Positions 42,981 through 52,574 of a stretch of 64,000 nucleotides of DNA are shown here, in pieces. This DNA is from Bacillus sp. FJAT-14578 (GTDB taxonomy: Bacteria > Bacillota > Bacilli > Bacillales > Bacillaceae_H). The DNA lies in assembly GCF_000504165.1 (NCBI RefSeq), contig NZ_AYSE01000013.1:1-64000 (forward strand). Reading direction: 5' to 3'. The notes under the pieces were generated by a model. The model made no database searches, was not told where the DNA came from, and worked only from the letters and a program-made list of their open reading frames with translations. Every line of letters begins with the position of its first letter. The first letter of the stretch is position 1. A program made the translations under genes and the position numbers.

Positions 42981-43286
42981 TTAATCTATTTCAATTGCAC
43001 ATGCACTTGAGGCAAAGCTTTCTCCAACCAGAAAGCCTTGATCGACTGTATAATCAATTTGTGTCTCTTCATCTAAATAACGCTTTGTAAAACGATCGAT
43101 TTGAATCTGGATTCCCTCATATTCAATAAGCGTATCGTTTCGTCGCGGTTCATCAAAAATAAGCGTAAACTTGACAGTCATCCCGCATCCACCAGCTACA
43201 TCAGCGTCAATTCGAGGAGATTGTTCGTCCTTGAACACCATTTCTTTTAGCTTGTTCAACGCCGCCTCTGTTAACGTAATAACCAT
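42981..43286 (-). CDS. HesB/IscA-like iron-sulfur-family protein
   Basis: 101 residues with GGAGAGGG upstream. It has the HesB/IscA fold pattern: VITLTEAALNKLKEM at the start, GGCGMTVKF near 33-41, and SSACAIEI at the end. Only two of the three A-type-carrier cysteines are present (the C-terminal CxC is reduced to one Cys), so it belongs to the HesB-like side branch and not to classical IscA. It follows lipA by 39 bases. LipA needs two 4Fe-4S clusters, one of which is consumed in each turnover, so help with cluster supply is a plausible role. Confidence 0.75.
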   Translation of the reverse strand: MVITLTEAALNKLKEMVFKDEQSPRIDADVAGGCGMTVKFTLIFDEPRRNDTLIEYEGIQIQIDRFTKRYLDEETQIDYTVDQGFLVGESFASSACAIEID

Positions 43287-43325
43287 TCAACCCTCTCCTT
43301 CTCACCAGTGTCCTGCCTTTCAAAG

Positions 43326-44204
43326 TTACACATTCGCTTTTGCAGCACGGACCTGTTCATCCGCATGATAGGAAGAGCGAACAAGCGGGCCTGCTTCACA
43401 GTGACTAAACCCTTTTGACAATGCAATTTCCTTTAATTCATTAAACTCCTGTGGACTCCAATATTTTTGTACTTTTAAATGGCGTTTCGTCGGCTGTAAA
43501 TATTGACCAATTGTCATAATGTCCACATCGTTAGCACGAAGATCATCCATCGTTTCCATGATTTCTTCTTTCGTTTCTCCAAGACCAATCATAATGCTTG
43601 ATTTCGTTGGAATATTGGTATTCATTTGTTTTGCACGTCTCAAAAACTCCAGCGAACGTTCATATGTTGCACGTGCACGAACTGTCGGTGATAAGCGTCT
43701 GACGGTTTCAATGTTATGATTTAAAATGTCTGGCTTTGCATCCATTAATGTTTTTAAGTTGTCATATTCCCCACTCATATCGGATGGAAGGACTTCAATG
43801 CTGCAAAATGGATTACGACGCCTCACCGCTCGTACCGTCTCCGCAAAAACTCCAGCCCCGCCGTCTTTTAGATCATCCCGGGCAACAGCCGTAATCACGA
43901 CATGCTTTAAGCCCATTTGCTCCACTGATTCTGCCACACGTTCCGGCTCTTCCCAATCAAGCTCTGTCGGAAGCCCTGTTTGAACCGCACAGAATCGGCA
44001 GGCACGTGTGCATATACTTCCTAAAATCATAAAGGTTGCCGTTTTGCGTACAGCCCAGCATTCATGAATGTTAGGGCATTTCGCTTCTTCACAAACCGTA
44101 TGAAGCTTTTTTTCACGCATCATTTTTTTTAGTCCTGTATACTGTTCATTGGTATTTAATTTAATTTTGAGCCACTCCGGTTTACGGACATAATCGATGG
44201 TCAT
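43326..44204 (-). CDS. lipA: Lipoyl synthase LipA
   Basis: 292 residues from ATG 44204 (AGGAG upstream; a GTG nine bases earlier overlaps the ribosome site). It is a radical-SAM enzyme with CTRACRFC (C65, C69, C72) for the catalytic cluster, C38/C43/C49 ([12 protein letters not shown]) for the sacrificial auxiliary cluster, and RSSYHADE at the C-terminus. It inserts two sulfurs into octanoyl groups on lipoyl domains. Here the obvious client is GcvH, encoded 3 kb upstream. It is separated from gcvPB by about 345 bases with a hairpin, so it may have its own promoter. Confidence 0.94.
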   Translation of the reverse strand: MTIDYVRKPEWLKIKLNTNEQYTGLKKMMREKKLHTVCEEAKCPNIHECWAVRKTATFMILGSICTRACRFCAVQTGLPTELDWEEPERVAESVEQMGLKHVVITAVARDDLKDGGAGVFAETVRAVRRRNPFCSIEVLPSDMSGEYDNLKTLMDAKPDILNHNIETVRRLSPTVRARATYERSLEFLRRAKQMNTNIPTKSSIMIGLGETKEEIMETMDDLRANDVDIMTIGQYLQPTKRHLKVQKYWSPQEFNELKEIALSKGFSHCEAGPLVRSSYHADEQVRAAKANV

Positions 44205-44512
44205 ATCTTTCACTCCTATGAACGGAACATAAAATCAGCTTAAATAAGCCCTACTTACAATAGATATATTGGGTATTGATTTGGATTTATTTGAAACTCC
44301 AAAGAATGAACTAGTGAGAAAATTATTTTTCATTCCTGGTAGTGTATGTTCAACTTCAAAATTAGTTTTTCACGCATTAATAACAGTCCCCACTTCAAGA
44401 GTTGAGAAGTTGAAGAAAACTAACAAAGGAATAACTTGGTCTAACCTAACTTAGTTCCACGCACTTAAAGCCACTGATCTTCTCTATGGAATCCTGTAGA
44501 TCTTAACTAACC
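44205..44512. other. Gene-free stretch between lipA and gcvPB
   Basis: No minus-strand gene fits here. A 61-codon plus-strand frame (44269-44454, starting GIDLDLFETPKNELV) has no clear ribosome site and I do not recognise it. It could be a gene remnant. Confidence 0.4.
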
Positions 44513-44540
44513 ATCAGTGGGGGATGCCCCCCACTGATGA
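44513..44540 (-). terminator. Hairpin after gcvPB
   Basis: CATCAGTGGGGG pairs with CCCCCACTGATG (12 bp), about 11 bases beyond the gcvPB stop. It is a likely end of the glyA-gcvPB transcript, though only a weak T-run follows. Confidence 0.6.
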
Positions 44541-44550
44541 AAGTTTTATT

Positions 44551-46047
44551 TTATGCCTTTACAGTTTCTTTTTCTTTCTCTTTCTCTGCCGCTTCCTCTT
44601 TTGTATAACGCAAGATGGGTTGTCGTGCTGCTTGTACTTCATCCAATCGGCCAATGACGGTTGTATGTGGTGCCTCTAATACGATACCTGGATTTTCTTC
44701 CACTTCTTTAGCGATTTGAATCATCACATCAGCAAAGGCATCCATTGTTTCTTTTGACTCTGTTTCGGTCGGTTCAATCATTAAACATTCCTCTACATTT
44801 AAAGGAAAGTAAATCGTTGGTGGATGGTAGCCGAAATCAAGCAGACGTTTGGCCATATCAAGTGTTCTCACACCCAGCTTTTTCTGTCTGGATCCGGATA
44901 ACACGAATTCATGCTTACAAATTTGTGAATATGGTGCATCAAAATACGGCTCAAGCTTTTTACGAAGGTAATTCGCATGAAGCACTGCCCCTTCAGATAC
45001 TTGACGCAACCCTTCAGGTCCCATTGTGCGAATATAGGTATACGCACGAACCAAAATGCCAAAGTTTCCATAATACCCTTTTACACGGCCGATAGACAGC
45101 GGGTGATTAGAGTTCAACACATATTTCTCACCATCTTTTTCGATGCGCGGCACTGGTAAGTACGGAATGAGCTTCTTTTTCACACCGACCGGACCAGCTC
45201 CAGGACCTCCTCCGCCATGAGGCGTTGTAAACGTCTTATGAAGATTTAAATGCACGATGTCAAAACCCATTTTCCCTGGTGTTGTTTTCCCTAAAATCGC
45301 ATTGGCATTTGCGCCGTCATAGTAAAGCAATCCTCCTGCTTCATGAACAACTTTGGCGATTTCCACAATTTCCTTTTCAAACAAACCGAGTGTATTAGGG
45401 TTTGTTAGCATCAATGCTGCTGTATCATCGTCAACATGCTTCTTTAATTCTTCTAAGTCCACCAAACCATTTTCATTGGATGGGATGGTGACCGTTTTAA
45501 AACCGGCAACGGTGGCACTGGCAGGGTTTGTACCGTGCGCTGAGTCCGGAACAAGTACCTTTGTTCTCTTTTCTCCTTTTTGCTCAAGGTAGGCTTTAAC
45601 CATCATTAAACCGGTCCATTCTCCTTGAGCCCCAGCAGAAGGCTGTAACGTCACCGCATCCATGCCTGTGATTTCAGCCAATTCTTCCTGCAATTCATAT
45701 AAAAGCTCTAGTGCGCCCTGTACCGTTTCAACTGGCTGATACGGATGGATGCGGCTAAAGCCTTCGAAGCGTGCCACATCTTCGTTAATTTTCGGATTGT
45801 ATTTCATCGTACAAGAACCAAGCGGGTAGAAACCATTATCGATCCCGTGGTTTTTATTGGAAAGTGCTGTGTAATGGCGCACAAGCTGAAGCTCTGATAC
45901 TTCCGGGAGCTCCGCAGGCAAATCACGAATCAAATGCTTCGGAAATTTATCATGTAAATCAATGCCTTCTACGTCACTTTCCGGAAGACTTGAACCGACA
46001 CGCCCTGGACGACTGATTTCAAAGATTAGCTCATTGTATTCAACCAT
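44551..46047 (-). CDS. gcvPB: Glycine dehydrogenase (decarboxylating) subunit 2
   Basis: 498 residues, the C-terminal half of the split P-protein. The PLP lysine is K271 in [20 protein letters not shown]. It decarboxylates glycine and passes aminomethyl to the lipoyl arm of GcvH, together with GcvPA. The start overlaps the end of gcvPA by 8 bases. The last 15 residues form an unusual Glu/Lys-rich tail ([15 protein letters not shown]). Confidence 0.95.
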   Translation of the reverse strand: MVEYNELIFEISRPGRVGSSLPESDVEGIDLHDKFPKHLIRDLPAELPEVSELQLVRHYTALSNKNHGIDNGFYPLGSCTMKYNPKINEDVARFEGFSRIHPYQPVETVQGALELLYELQEELAEITGMDAVTLQPSAGAQGEWTGLMMVKAYLEQKGEKRTKVLVPDSAHGTNPASATVAGFKTVTIPSNENGLVDLEELKKHVDDDTAALMLTNPNTLGLFEKEIVEIAKVVHEAGGLLYYDGANANAILGKTTPGKMGFDIVHLNLHKTFTTPHGGGGPGAGPVGVKKKLIPYLPVPRIEKDGEKYVLNSNHPLSIGRVKGYYGNFGILVRAYTYIRTMGPEGLRQVSEGAVLHANYLRKKLEPYFDAPYSQICKHEFVLSGSRQKKLGVRTLDMAKRLLDFGYHPPTIYFPLNVEECLMIEPTETESKETMDAFADVMIQIAKEVEENPGIVLEAPHTTVIGRLDEVQAARQPILRYTKEEAAEKEKEKETVKA

Positions 46048-47392
46048 TTACAACCGCCTCCAATACCCCTACAAATTGGTCAATCTCTTCTTTTGTTCGC
46101 TGTTCAGTCACCGCAATGAGCATTTGATTGTCAAAGCCGTAATCACTTCCTAAGTCAAATCCTCCGATGATTCCCGCCTCAAGCAATTTTGTGTTGACCC
46201 CCTCGACCGGACAAGGGAGCTCCACCACAAATTCATTAAAGAATGGTGCTTGATTCACAACGATAAAACCTTTCTTTTGAAGGCATCTTGCCATGTAATC
46301 AGCTTTCTCAACATTTAGCTGTGCCATATGGCGAATTCCTTGCTTTCCAAGTGCTGTCATGCAGACAGCAGATGCAAGAGCGTTTAATGCCTGATTGGAA
46401 CAAATATTGGATGACGCTTTATCACGGCGAATATGCTGCTCACGCGCTTGCAGGGTTAGCACGAATCCACGTTTTCCTTGGTCGTCTGTCGTTTGCCCTA
46501 CAATGCGCCCCGGTACTTTACGCATAAATTTTTTATGAACCGCAAAATAACCGCAGTGCGGACCTCCAAAGGCCATCGGTATTCCTAACGGCTGCATATC
46601 ACCGACCACAATATCGGCTCCGAGTTTGCCTGGTGCCTGCAGAAGCGCTAGTGCCAGCGGGTTGGCACTGACGATGAAAAGCGCTCCTTTTGTCTCCGCA
46701 ATTTTCTTTATCTCTGCTAAATCCTCGATAGAACCAAAGAAGTTCGGGTATTGAACAATAACGGCGGCAGTGTCCTTTTCAATTTGTTCTTGCAGTTTTT
46801 CTAGGTCTGTCACATCATCAGCAAGATTCACTTCTTCCACCGTATAGCCTTGTCCGTCTGCTACCGTATTTAAGATGGCACGTGATTCAGGATGAACAGC
46901 CCTTGATACAAGTACCTTTGAACGTCTTGTTGATGCAACGGCAAGTGATGCAGCTTCTGCAAGCGACGTAAAACCATCGTACATCGAAGAATTAGCCACA
47001 TCCATTCCTGTCAGCTCACAAACCATGGTTTGAAATTCAAAAATAGCTTGTAACTCACCTTGGCTGATTTCCGGTTGATAGGGTGTATAAGCCGTGTAAA
47101 ATTCAGAGCGTGAAATCATATGATTCACCACACTTGGAATGTAATGATCATATGTACCCGCACCAAGAAAAGTCGGGTAGTAGTTAGCATTTTTATTTCG
47201 TGAAGCAAGCTGCTGCATCTTTTTCAAAAGAAGCGGTTCAGGAACGGCTTTCGGAATGTTTAGCTCACCATCTAAACGAATGTCAGATGGAATGTCTTCA
47301 AATAACTCATCTATGGAAGAAATGTTTAAAAAAGCAAGCATCTCCTCTTGATCCTGTTTCGTATCAGGAAGGTATCGATAAGTGTTTGTCAT
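46040..47392 (-). CDS. gcvPA: Glycine dehydrogenase (decarboxylating) subunit 1
   Basis: 450 residues from ATG 47392 with GAAGGAGAGG upstream; an open extension to 47437 runs into gcvH and is not used. N-terminal half of the P-protein ([51 protein letters not shown]). It forms the heterotetramer with GcvPB. It starts two bases after the gcvH stop and overlaps gcvPB, so the three genes are coupled. Confidence 0.95.
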   Translation of the reverse strand: MTNTYRYLPDTKQDQEEMLAFLNISSIDELFEDIPSDIRLDGELNIPKAVPEPLLLKKMQQLASRNKNANYYPTFLGAGTYDHYIPSVVNHMISRSEFYTAYTPYQPEISQGELQAIFEFQTMVCELTGMDVANSSMYDGFTSLAEAASLAVASTRRSKVLVSRAVHPESRAILNTVADGQGYTVEEVNLADDVTDLEKLQEQIEKDTAAVIVQYPNFFGSIEDLAEIKKIAETKGALFIVSANPLALALLQAPGKLGADIVVGDMQPLGIPMAFGGPHCGYFAVHKKFMRKVPGRIVGQTTDDQGKRGFVLTLQAREQHIRRDKASSNICSNQALNALASAVCMTALGKQGIRHMAQLNVEKADYMARCLQKKGFIVVNQAPFFNEFVVELPCPVEGVNTKLLEAGIIGGFDLGSDYGFDNQMLIAVTEQRTKEEIDQFVGVLEAVVNG

Positions 47393-47393
47393 C

Positions 47394-47789
47394 TTATTCC
47401 TCTCCTTCATTGATAAATGCTTGGTACTCACCTTCATTTAGAAGCGATTCTAACTCTTCTGGATTGGATATTTCCACTTCGACTAACCAACCTGCTTCAT
47501 ACGGATTTTCGTTGATCGTTTCAGGAGTATCGTTTAACTCCTCGTTTACACGAACAACCGTACCTGATACTGGAGCGTAAAGTTCAGAAACTGCTTTAAC
47601 TGATTCGATTGTTCCCATTGATTCATTTACCGTTACTTCATCATCCACTGCCGGATTTTCAACAAAGACGATATCTCCTAATTGTTTCTGTGCATAATCA
47701 GAGATTCCAATTCGTACTCGATTTCCGTCTAATTGTAGTACCCACTCATGTTCCTTGCTATATAATAAGTTCGCTGTCGCATTTGTCAT
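47394..47789 (-). CDS. gcvH: Glycine cleavage system H protein
   Basis: 131 residues, lipoyl-carrier protein with the lipoylated Lys65 in [16 protein letters not shown]. It shuttles the aminomethyl group from the P-protein to GcvT. In B. subtilis gcvH lies apart from gcvT-PA-PB; here it is in the operon, and the lipoyl-synthase gene lies downstream. Confidence 0.95.
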   Translation of the reverse strand: MTNATANLLYSKEHEWVLQLDGNRVRIGISDYAQKQLGDIVFVENPAVDDEVTVNESMGTIESVKAVSELYAPVSGTVVRVNEELNDTPETINENPYEAGWLVEVEISNPEELESLLNEGEYQAFINEGEE

Positions 47790-47952
47790 TGTTTTTTCTT
47801 CCTTTCACTTTTGTTTTTTAATATTTTTATAGTTTCGAAAATTATAAGGAGACATTTTCCTTAAACGTGCTTATCGGTTTGTCGTCTTTGTAAAGAGGTG
47901 ATTGACAATTACCTATCTTCAAACAATAACTGCTATAACTCTACAAAAAATT

Positions 47953-49068
47953 TCATGAATCCTTTTTATAGAATGGTGCTTTTACAACAATGGCATCAAT
48001 CATTTTTTTGCGGACTTCAACTTTTAGCTGCGTACCCACTTCAGCATGTTCTGCCGATACGAGCGCAAGACCCAAGCTTTTCTTTAAAGACGGGGAATGG
48101 GTCCCGGATGTAATAAAACCTATTTCTTCTTCATCCGCTGAAAACACTTTGTAACCGTGACGAGGAATGCCCCTTCCTGTCACTTCAATCCCTACTAATT
48201 TTCGTTTTAAACCTTCTTCTTTTTGAGCCGTAAGGATGTCTTTGCCGATAAAAGGACTTTCTTTGTTCGTTTTGACGGCAAAACCGATTCCTGCTTCAAG
48301 CGGACTGATTTCATTTGTGAGCTCTTGTCCATACAGCGCAAGGCGCGCTTCAAAGCGAAGAGTATCACGTGCACCAAGTCCACATGGTTTTAAGCCATCT
48401 TCCTTTCCTGCTTCTAGAAGCTTCTCCCAAAGTGCTTCAGCTTTATCCGCTGCCAAATAAAGCTCAAAGCCGTCCTCCCCTGTGTAACCTGTACGGGATA
48501 CGAGAACTTCTGTCATGCCATCCAGGTTGACATGTTGAGCAAAGTGGAAAAAACCAATTTCCGTTAAGTCTGTTGCCGTTAACTTTTGTAAGATTCCTTC
48601 TGCCTTTGGACCTTGGATAGCGAGTTGCGCAATGTCACTTGAAATATTATGAAGCGTCACGCCTCCTCTTACATGCTGCTCCATCCATTCGTAATCTTTT
48701 TCAATGTTTGCTGCGTTAATCACGAGTAAATACTTTTCATTTGCTAACTTGTAAACGAGCAAGTCATCGACCGTGCCGCCGTCTGGATAACACATGGCTG
48801 TATACTGGGCTTGATTGATACTAAGCTTTGTTACATCGTTTGTTACAAGGTAGTTAATATAACTCTCCGCACCTTTTCCTTCAACAAGCACTTCCCCCAT
48901 ATGAGAGACATCAAAGAGTCCCGCTTCCTTTCTGACAGCCTCATGTTCCTCTAAAATGCTTGAGAACTGTACCGGCAGTTCCCATCCGCCAAAATCAATG
49001 ACCTTTGCGCCGTATTTTTTATATATTTCAAAAAGCGGTGTTCGCTTTAATACTGTTTCTGTACTCAT
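47953..49068 (-). CDS. gcvT: Aminomethyltransferase (T protein)
   Basis: 371 residues, folate-binding GCV_T family: FDVSHMGEV near 52-60, catalytic-site Asp region [10 protein letters not shown] near 96, [14 protein letters not shown] near 192 and [12 protein letters not shown] near 230. It releases ammonia and makes 5,10-methylene-THF from the aminomethyl group on GcvH. It is 14 bases after sdaAA. A 163-base gap with no visible signal separates it from gcvH. Confidence 0.95.
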   Translation of the reverse strand: MSTETVLKRTPLFEIYKKYGAKVIDFGGWELPVQFSSILEEHEAVRKEAGLFDVSHMGEVLVEGKGAESYINYLVTNDVTKLSINQAQYTAMCYPDGGTVDDLLVYKLANEKYLLVINAANIEKDYEWMEQHVRGGVTLHNISSDIAQLAIQGPKAEGILQKLTATDLTEIGFFHFAQHVNLDGMTEVLVSRTGYTGEDGFELYLAADKAEALWEKLLEAGKEDGLKPCGLGARDTLRFEARLALYGQELTNEISPLEAGIGFAVKTNKESPFIGKDILTAQKEEGLKRKLVGIEVTGRGIPRHGYKVFSADEEEIGFITSGTHSPSLKKSLGLALVSAEHAEVGTQLKVEVRKKMIDAIVVKAPFYKKDS

Positions 49069-49082
49069 TAATACACCTCCGA

Positions 49083-49967
49083 TTAAGATTTCTTACGAAA
49101 TAACCGTTCTTTTACCTTTTTTCCTGTTTCGGTCATGGCGAGACCGCCAAGTGCCGTTTCCCGAAGGGTCCGCGGCATTTCTTTTCCGACCTTATACATC
49201 GCTTCAATGACTTCATCACATGGAATTCGGCTTTCCACGCCAGCAAGAGATAAATCGGCAGCTGAAAAGGCAATCGATGTGCCAATCACATTTCGCTTAA
49301 TGCAAGGCACTTCAACAAGACCGGCAACTGGGTCACATACTAAGCCTAATAGTGATTTCATAGCAATCGCTGTCGCATTCACGGCTTGTTTAGGTGTACC
49401 TCCTTTTAACTCTACGATTGTTCCCGCCGCCATAGCCGTTGCAGATCCTACTTCCGCTTGACAACCCCCGGCTGCACCTGAAATAAAGGAACGATTCGCA
49501 ATCACATAACCAAGCATACTGGCCGTAAACAAGCCCATGACTAATTCTTTATAAGAGGCACCCTCATTTTTATGCAATGAAAACAATACCCCGGGCAAAA
49601 TACCGGCTGCCCCTGCTGTGGGAGTAGCCACAATGACTCCCATTCGTGCATTGCTTTCAGAAGTTGCCAGCGAGAAGGTCATTGCATCGCTAATATAATT
49701 TCCTGACAGCGCCTTACCTTGATTTATATAGTCGTACATTTTCACAGCATCACCGCCGGAAATACCACTTGGCGCAGTCGAGGCATCTTTTATCCCGCTA
49801 TCAACGGCTTCCCTCATTTTAATCAATCGCTCTTCCATCATGCCGATAATGGTTTCTTCGCCTCTTCCTGACTTTTTCGCTTCCATCATCAGCATCATTT
49901 CACCAATTGTTTTTCGTTCACTCTCACATGCTTGAACAAGCTCTACCATGGACTGAATTTCCATCAT
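49083..49967 (-). CDS. sdaAA: L-serine dehydratase alpha subunit
   Basis: 294 residues, iron-sulfur-dependent serine deaminase. Conserved Cys in [16 protein letters not shown] and VEVPCIKRN supply 4Fe-4S ligands, with [10 protein letters not shown] and [12 protein letters not shown] upstream. With SdaAB it converts L-serine to pyruvate and ammonia. It starts at ATG 49967, overlapping the sdaAB stop (ATGA). Confidence 0.93.
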   Translation of the reverse strand: MMEIQSMVELVQACESERKTIGEMMLMMEAKKSGRGEETIIGMMEERLIKMREAVDSGIKDASTAPSGISGGDAVKMYDYINQGKALSGNYISDAMTFSLATSESNARMGVIVATPTAGAAGILPGVLFSLHKNEGASYKELVMGLFTASMLGYVIANRSFISGAAGGCQAEVGSATAMAAGTIVELKGGTPKQAVNATAIAMKSLLGLVCDPVAGLVEVPCIKRNVIGTSIAFSAADLSLAGVESRIPCDEVIEAMYKVGKEMPRTLRETALGGLAMTETGKKVKERLFRKKS

Positions 49968-50476
49968 ACTGCCCCCACAATTAATTTCCTTCTTGGCTGA
50001 TACTGATTAGCAAGGGCTGCAAAGTCATCACCAGCGCTTAGGCGAATATCTACCACCTCTTCATCAATCATAAAGATTTTAGATAAACCACCGCCAAGTG
50101 AGGCACCACCTACTTTTACCACACACTCCCCGCGTTTCGCTGTAACAACTGTTGTATTCGGATGTTCAAAATACGGACAACTGTCTTCAAGCTGAAATTC
50201 ATAGGATAGCCCATATTGTGCGGTCAGCTCAATTGAATGTTTAATCCGTAAATCATCTGTATCCATTCCAAGCAATCCGCCAAGAAGGGCTTTATCTGTT
50301 CCATGACCTCGATGTGTTTCGGAAAAAGAATCATAGAAAATAATCATTGCTTCTTCTGGGCACCCGCCTACCAATTCATGAATGAACTTCCCAATCGATA
50401 CAACACCAGCTGTATGAGAACTGGATGGTCCCACCATAATTGGGCCGATTATATCAAAACAACTTTGAAATTCCAT
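49964..50476 (-). CDS. sdaAB: L-serine dehydratase beta subunit lacking the ACT domain
   Basis: 170 residues with the SDH beta motif GPIMVGPSSSHTAG at the N-terminus. The usual Bacillus beta subunit is about 220 residues and ends in an ACT ligand-binding domain. This chain stops after the KVGGASLGGG and RLSAGDDFAAL region, leaving at most a truncated one. Substrate activation through ACT may therefore be absent. The stop is followed directly by sdaAA, with no sign of a frameshift. Confidence 0.9.
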   Translation of the reverse strand: MEFQSCFDIIGPIMVGPSSSHTAGVVSIGKFIHELVGGCPEEAMIIFYDSFSETHRGHGTDKALLGGLLGMDTDDLRIKHSIELTAQYGLSYEFQLEDSCPYFEHPNTTVVTAKRGECVVKVGGASLGGGLSKIFMIDEEVVDIRLSAGDDFAALANQYQPRRKLIVGAV

Positions 50477-50491
50477 GACGATCCCCCCTTC

Positions 50492-51742
50492 TTACACAGT
50501 GATTGGCTGTTGAAATAACGGATACCCATCACAAATCGCTTTTGTTGTTTCTTTTGCTTGTTCGAGAACGTGCGGCTCCCCTTTGCTCTTCAAAACAGCT
50601 GCGATGACTTTTGCGATCTGCACCATTTCTTCCTTTTTCATCCCACGTGTTGTTAAGGCCGCTGTTCCCATGCGGATTCCGCTTGTGACGAACGGGCTTT
50701 CAGGATCATATGGAATCGTGTTTTTATTGACGGTAATACCTGCTTCTTCTAATAATCTCTCTGCCTCTTTTCCTGTTAAGTTCCATGGGCGGACATCTAA
50801 AAGAACAATATGATTGTCAGTACCTCCAGAGACAAGCGTTGCGCCTTCTTTCTTTAATGTTTCGCCGAGTGTTGCTGCATTTTCAATGATTTGTTGGGCA
50901 TAAGCCTTAAAGCTTGGCTTCAATGCTTCGTTGAAGGCAACCGCCTTGGCTGCAATGATGTGCATCAACGGTCCACCTTGAATTCCTGGGAACACGGCTT
51001 TATTAATAGCTTTCATAATCTCTTCATCGTTTGTTAAAACGATACCGCCGCGCGGTCCTCTCAATGTTTTATGAGTAGTGCTTGTCACAACATCTGCATA
51101 GGGGATTGGTGATGGATGGAGCCCAGCTGCAACTAGTCCTGCAATGTGAGCCATGTCTACCATGAATTTGGCTCCAACTTGATCTGCAATTTCCTTAAAG
51201 CGTGCAAAATCTATCGTTCTTGGATAGGCACTTGCCCCTGCAATAATCAATTTTGGCTTTTCCTTTTTCGCGATGGCTTCCAGTTCATCATAGTCAATCA
51301 AGTGAGTATCTTCTCTCACGCCATAAGATACAATCTCAAACCATTTTCCTGAAATGCTGACAGGGCTTCCATGAGTTAAGTGGCCACCATGAGAAAGGTT
51401 CATCCCCATCACTTTATCACCAGGCTGAAGCAGTGCGTAAAAAACAGCGAGATTTGCTTGTGCACCTGAGTGAGGTTGAACATTGGCATATTTGGCACCG
51501 AATAGCTTCGTTAGACGATCGATAGCTGCTTGTTCTGCTACATCAACAAACTCGCACCCGCCATAGTAACGCTTTCCCGGATAACCTTCGGCATACTTAT
51601 TGGTCATCACGCTTCCCATTGCATCTAATACATCCTGGCTTACAAAGTTTTCTGATGCGATCAACTCCAGTGTTTGATGTTGGCGATGCTTCTCTTTCTC
51701 GATTGCTTCAAAAATGATCGGATCATTTTTTTGTAAACTCAT
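50492..51742 (-). CDS. glyA: Serine hydroxymethyltransferase
   Basis: 416 residues, start ATG 51742 with GAGGAGGGG upstream. This PLP enzyme has the internal aldimine at Lys225 ([13 protein letters not shown]) and ELIASENF near the N-terminus. It joins glycine and methylene-THF to serine and THF, or the reverse. In this operon the likely direction is serine synthesis from two glycines, feeding the serine dehydratase. It is the first gene behind the glycine riboswitch. Bacilli usually have a housekeeping glyA elsewhere beside upp, so this may be a second copy. Confidence 0.95.
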   Translation of the reverse strand: MSLQKNDPIIFEAIEKEKHRQHQTLELIASENFVSQDVLDAMGSVMTNKYAEGYPGKRYYGGCEFVDVAEQAAIDRLTKLFGAKYANVQPHSGAQANLAVFYALLQPGDKVMGMNLSHGGHLTHGSPVSISGKWFEIVSYGVREDTHLIDYDELEAIAKKEKPKLIIAGASAYPRTIDFARFKEIADQVGAKFMVDMAHIAGLVAAGLHPSPIPYADVVTSTTHKTLRGPRGGIVLTNDEEIMKAINKAVFPGIQGGPLMHIIAAKAVAFNEALKPSFKAYAQQIIENAATLGETLKKEGATLVSGGTDNHIVLLDVRPWNLTGKEAERLLEEAGITVNKNTIPYDPESPFVTSGIRMGTAALTTRGMKKEEMVQIAKVIAAVLKSKGEPHVLEQAKETTKAICDGYPLFQQPITV

Positions 51743-51908
51743 TTATACCCCTCCTCTTAATTTTGTTCAGACTTCCTTTTGTTGGATCAAACCATATTTT
51801 GAAGATTTTAGCATAGCTGGAGATGCTAAATCTCTTTCTCACTACAGACCTTCTTTTCCAAGAAAACTGTAGCGAGACAAGACGCTTAACTACCTTTTTT
51901 TGCACGCA

Positions 51909-51960
51909 AAAAAGGACAGAAAAGGGTAGCGTAGCGTTCTCTACCCTTCTCTGTCCTTTT
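51909..51960 (-). terminator. Riboswitch-controlled terminator
   Basis: On the minus strand AAAAGGACAGAGAAGGGTAG pairs with CTACCCTTTTCTGTCCTTTT, running into a T-run (TTTTTTG). It directly follows aptamer 2. Its 5' arm begins where the aptamer P1 stem ends, so glycine binding could prevent its formation. Confidence 0.85.
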
Positions 51961-52137
51961 ACCTGAGAGTTTAACTCTATTTTCATAGAGCCTTCCCCTT
52001 TGGTGGCGTACTACTGTATACGCGCTCTCCAGAGGTGCGTCCCGTTGTGGTTCCATCTACCTGAGAGATTTGTTCCAAGGGTCTTTTTGGAACTTGCTCC
52101 TTCGGTGGCTTGTCGCATTGCACTCTCCCACAACCGT
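51961..52137 (-). promoter_or_regulatory. Tandem glycine riboswitch
   Basis: Two aptamers in series on the minus strand. Aptamer 1 (about 52059-52137) begins GGGAGAGTGC, has GCCACCGAAGGAGCAAG and ends ATCTCTCAGGT. Aptamer 2 (51961-52030) begins GGAGAGCGCG, has GCCACCAAAGGGGAAGGC and ends AAACTCTCAGGT. These are hallmark gcvT-element sequences. A terminator follows, so glycine should switch on glyA-sda-gcv. Confidence 0.95.
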
Positions 52138-52168
52138 CATCCGCTCATATTGAATTTTTGTTATTTTT

Positions 52169-52197
52169 AGAATAATCGGTGAAGATAGGAATGTCAA
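52169..52197 (-). promoter_or_regulatory. Sigma-A promoter of the glycine operon
   Basis: On the minus strand TTGACA (52192-52197), 17 bases, TATTCT (52169-52174), giving a start near 52162, about 25 bases before aptamer 1. Confidence 0.8.
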
Positions 52198-52204
52198 TCT
52201 TTTT

Positions 52205-52218
52205 TGCAAGCGTTAACA
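52205..52218. promoter_or_regulatory. cre-like site upstream of the glycine operon
   Basis: TGCAAGCGTTAACA matches the cre consensus at 13 of 14 positions and ends 8 bases upstream of the -35 box. This position is more usual for CcpA activation than for repression. Confidence 0.6.
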
Positions 52219-52491
52219 TTATATTTTCTGAAACTCTCATTTTACGAATCCCCATTATGGTCATCCAGATAACTCATAGCTGCTTGTTTCATGAGTTTCA
52301 TCGTTTTTTTTGCTAGTTGACTATTTTTATATCCGTGCTTCTTAATTTTCCGCTACCTTTTCCTGAGTAGCCTGAGATTTCACACTATGTTGGCACTAGA
52401 AAGATTAGTCCGGACTTATAGCCTCAGCTCTCTTTAGTGTCATTGTAAGATTCGAAAACTGAGTTAACATAACACACGGTATCAGCAATTA
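52219..52491. other. Gene-free stretch between MFS gene and glycine operon
   Basis: An AT-rich region with no frame, hairpin or promoter that I can support. The terminator of the MFS gene follows at 52493-52526. Confidence 0.5.
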
Positions 52492-52492
52492 A

Positions 52493-52526
52493 AAAAGCCT
52501 GAGATTTCATAGAATCCAAGGCTTTT
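52493..52526 (-). terminator. Terminator of the iol cluster's last gene
   Basis: AAAAGCCT and AGGCTTTT enclose GATT...AATC-type pairing, followed on the minus strand by TTTTTTAATT. It lies about 50 bases after the stop of the MFS gene. Confidence 0.75.
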
Positions 52527-52574
52527 CTAATGCAATGTTCTTTAAGTTGATCTTCAGCTAAAATAGTCTATATT

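Noticed and set aside
51723..51986. Minus-strand frame upstream of glyA
   Set aside because: It is a reading through the riboswitch terminator and aptamer 2, which are clearly RNA elements.
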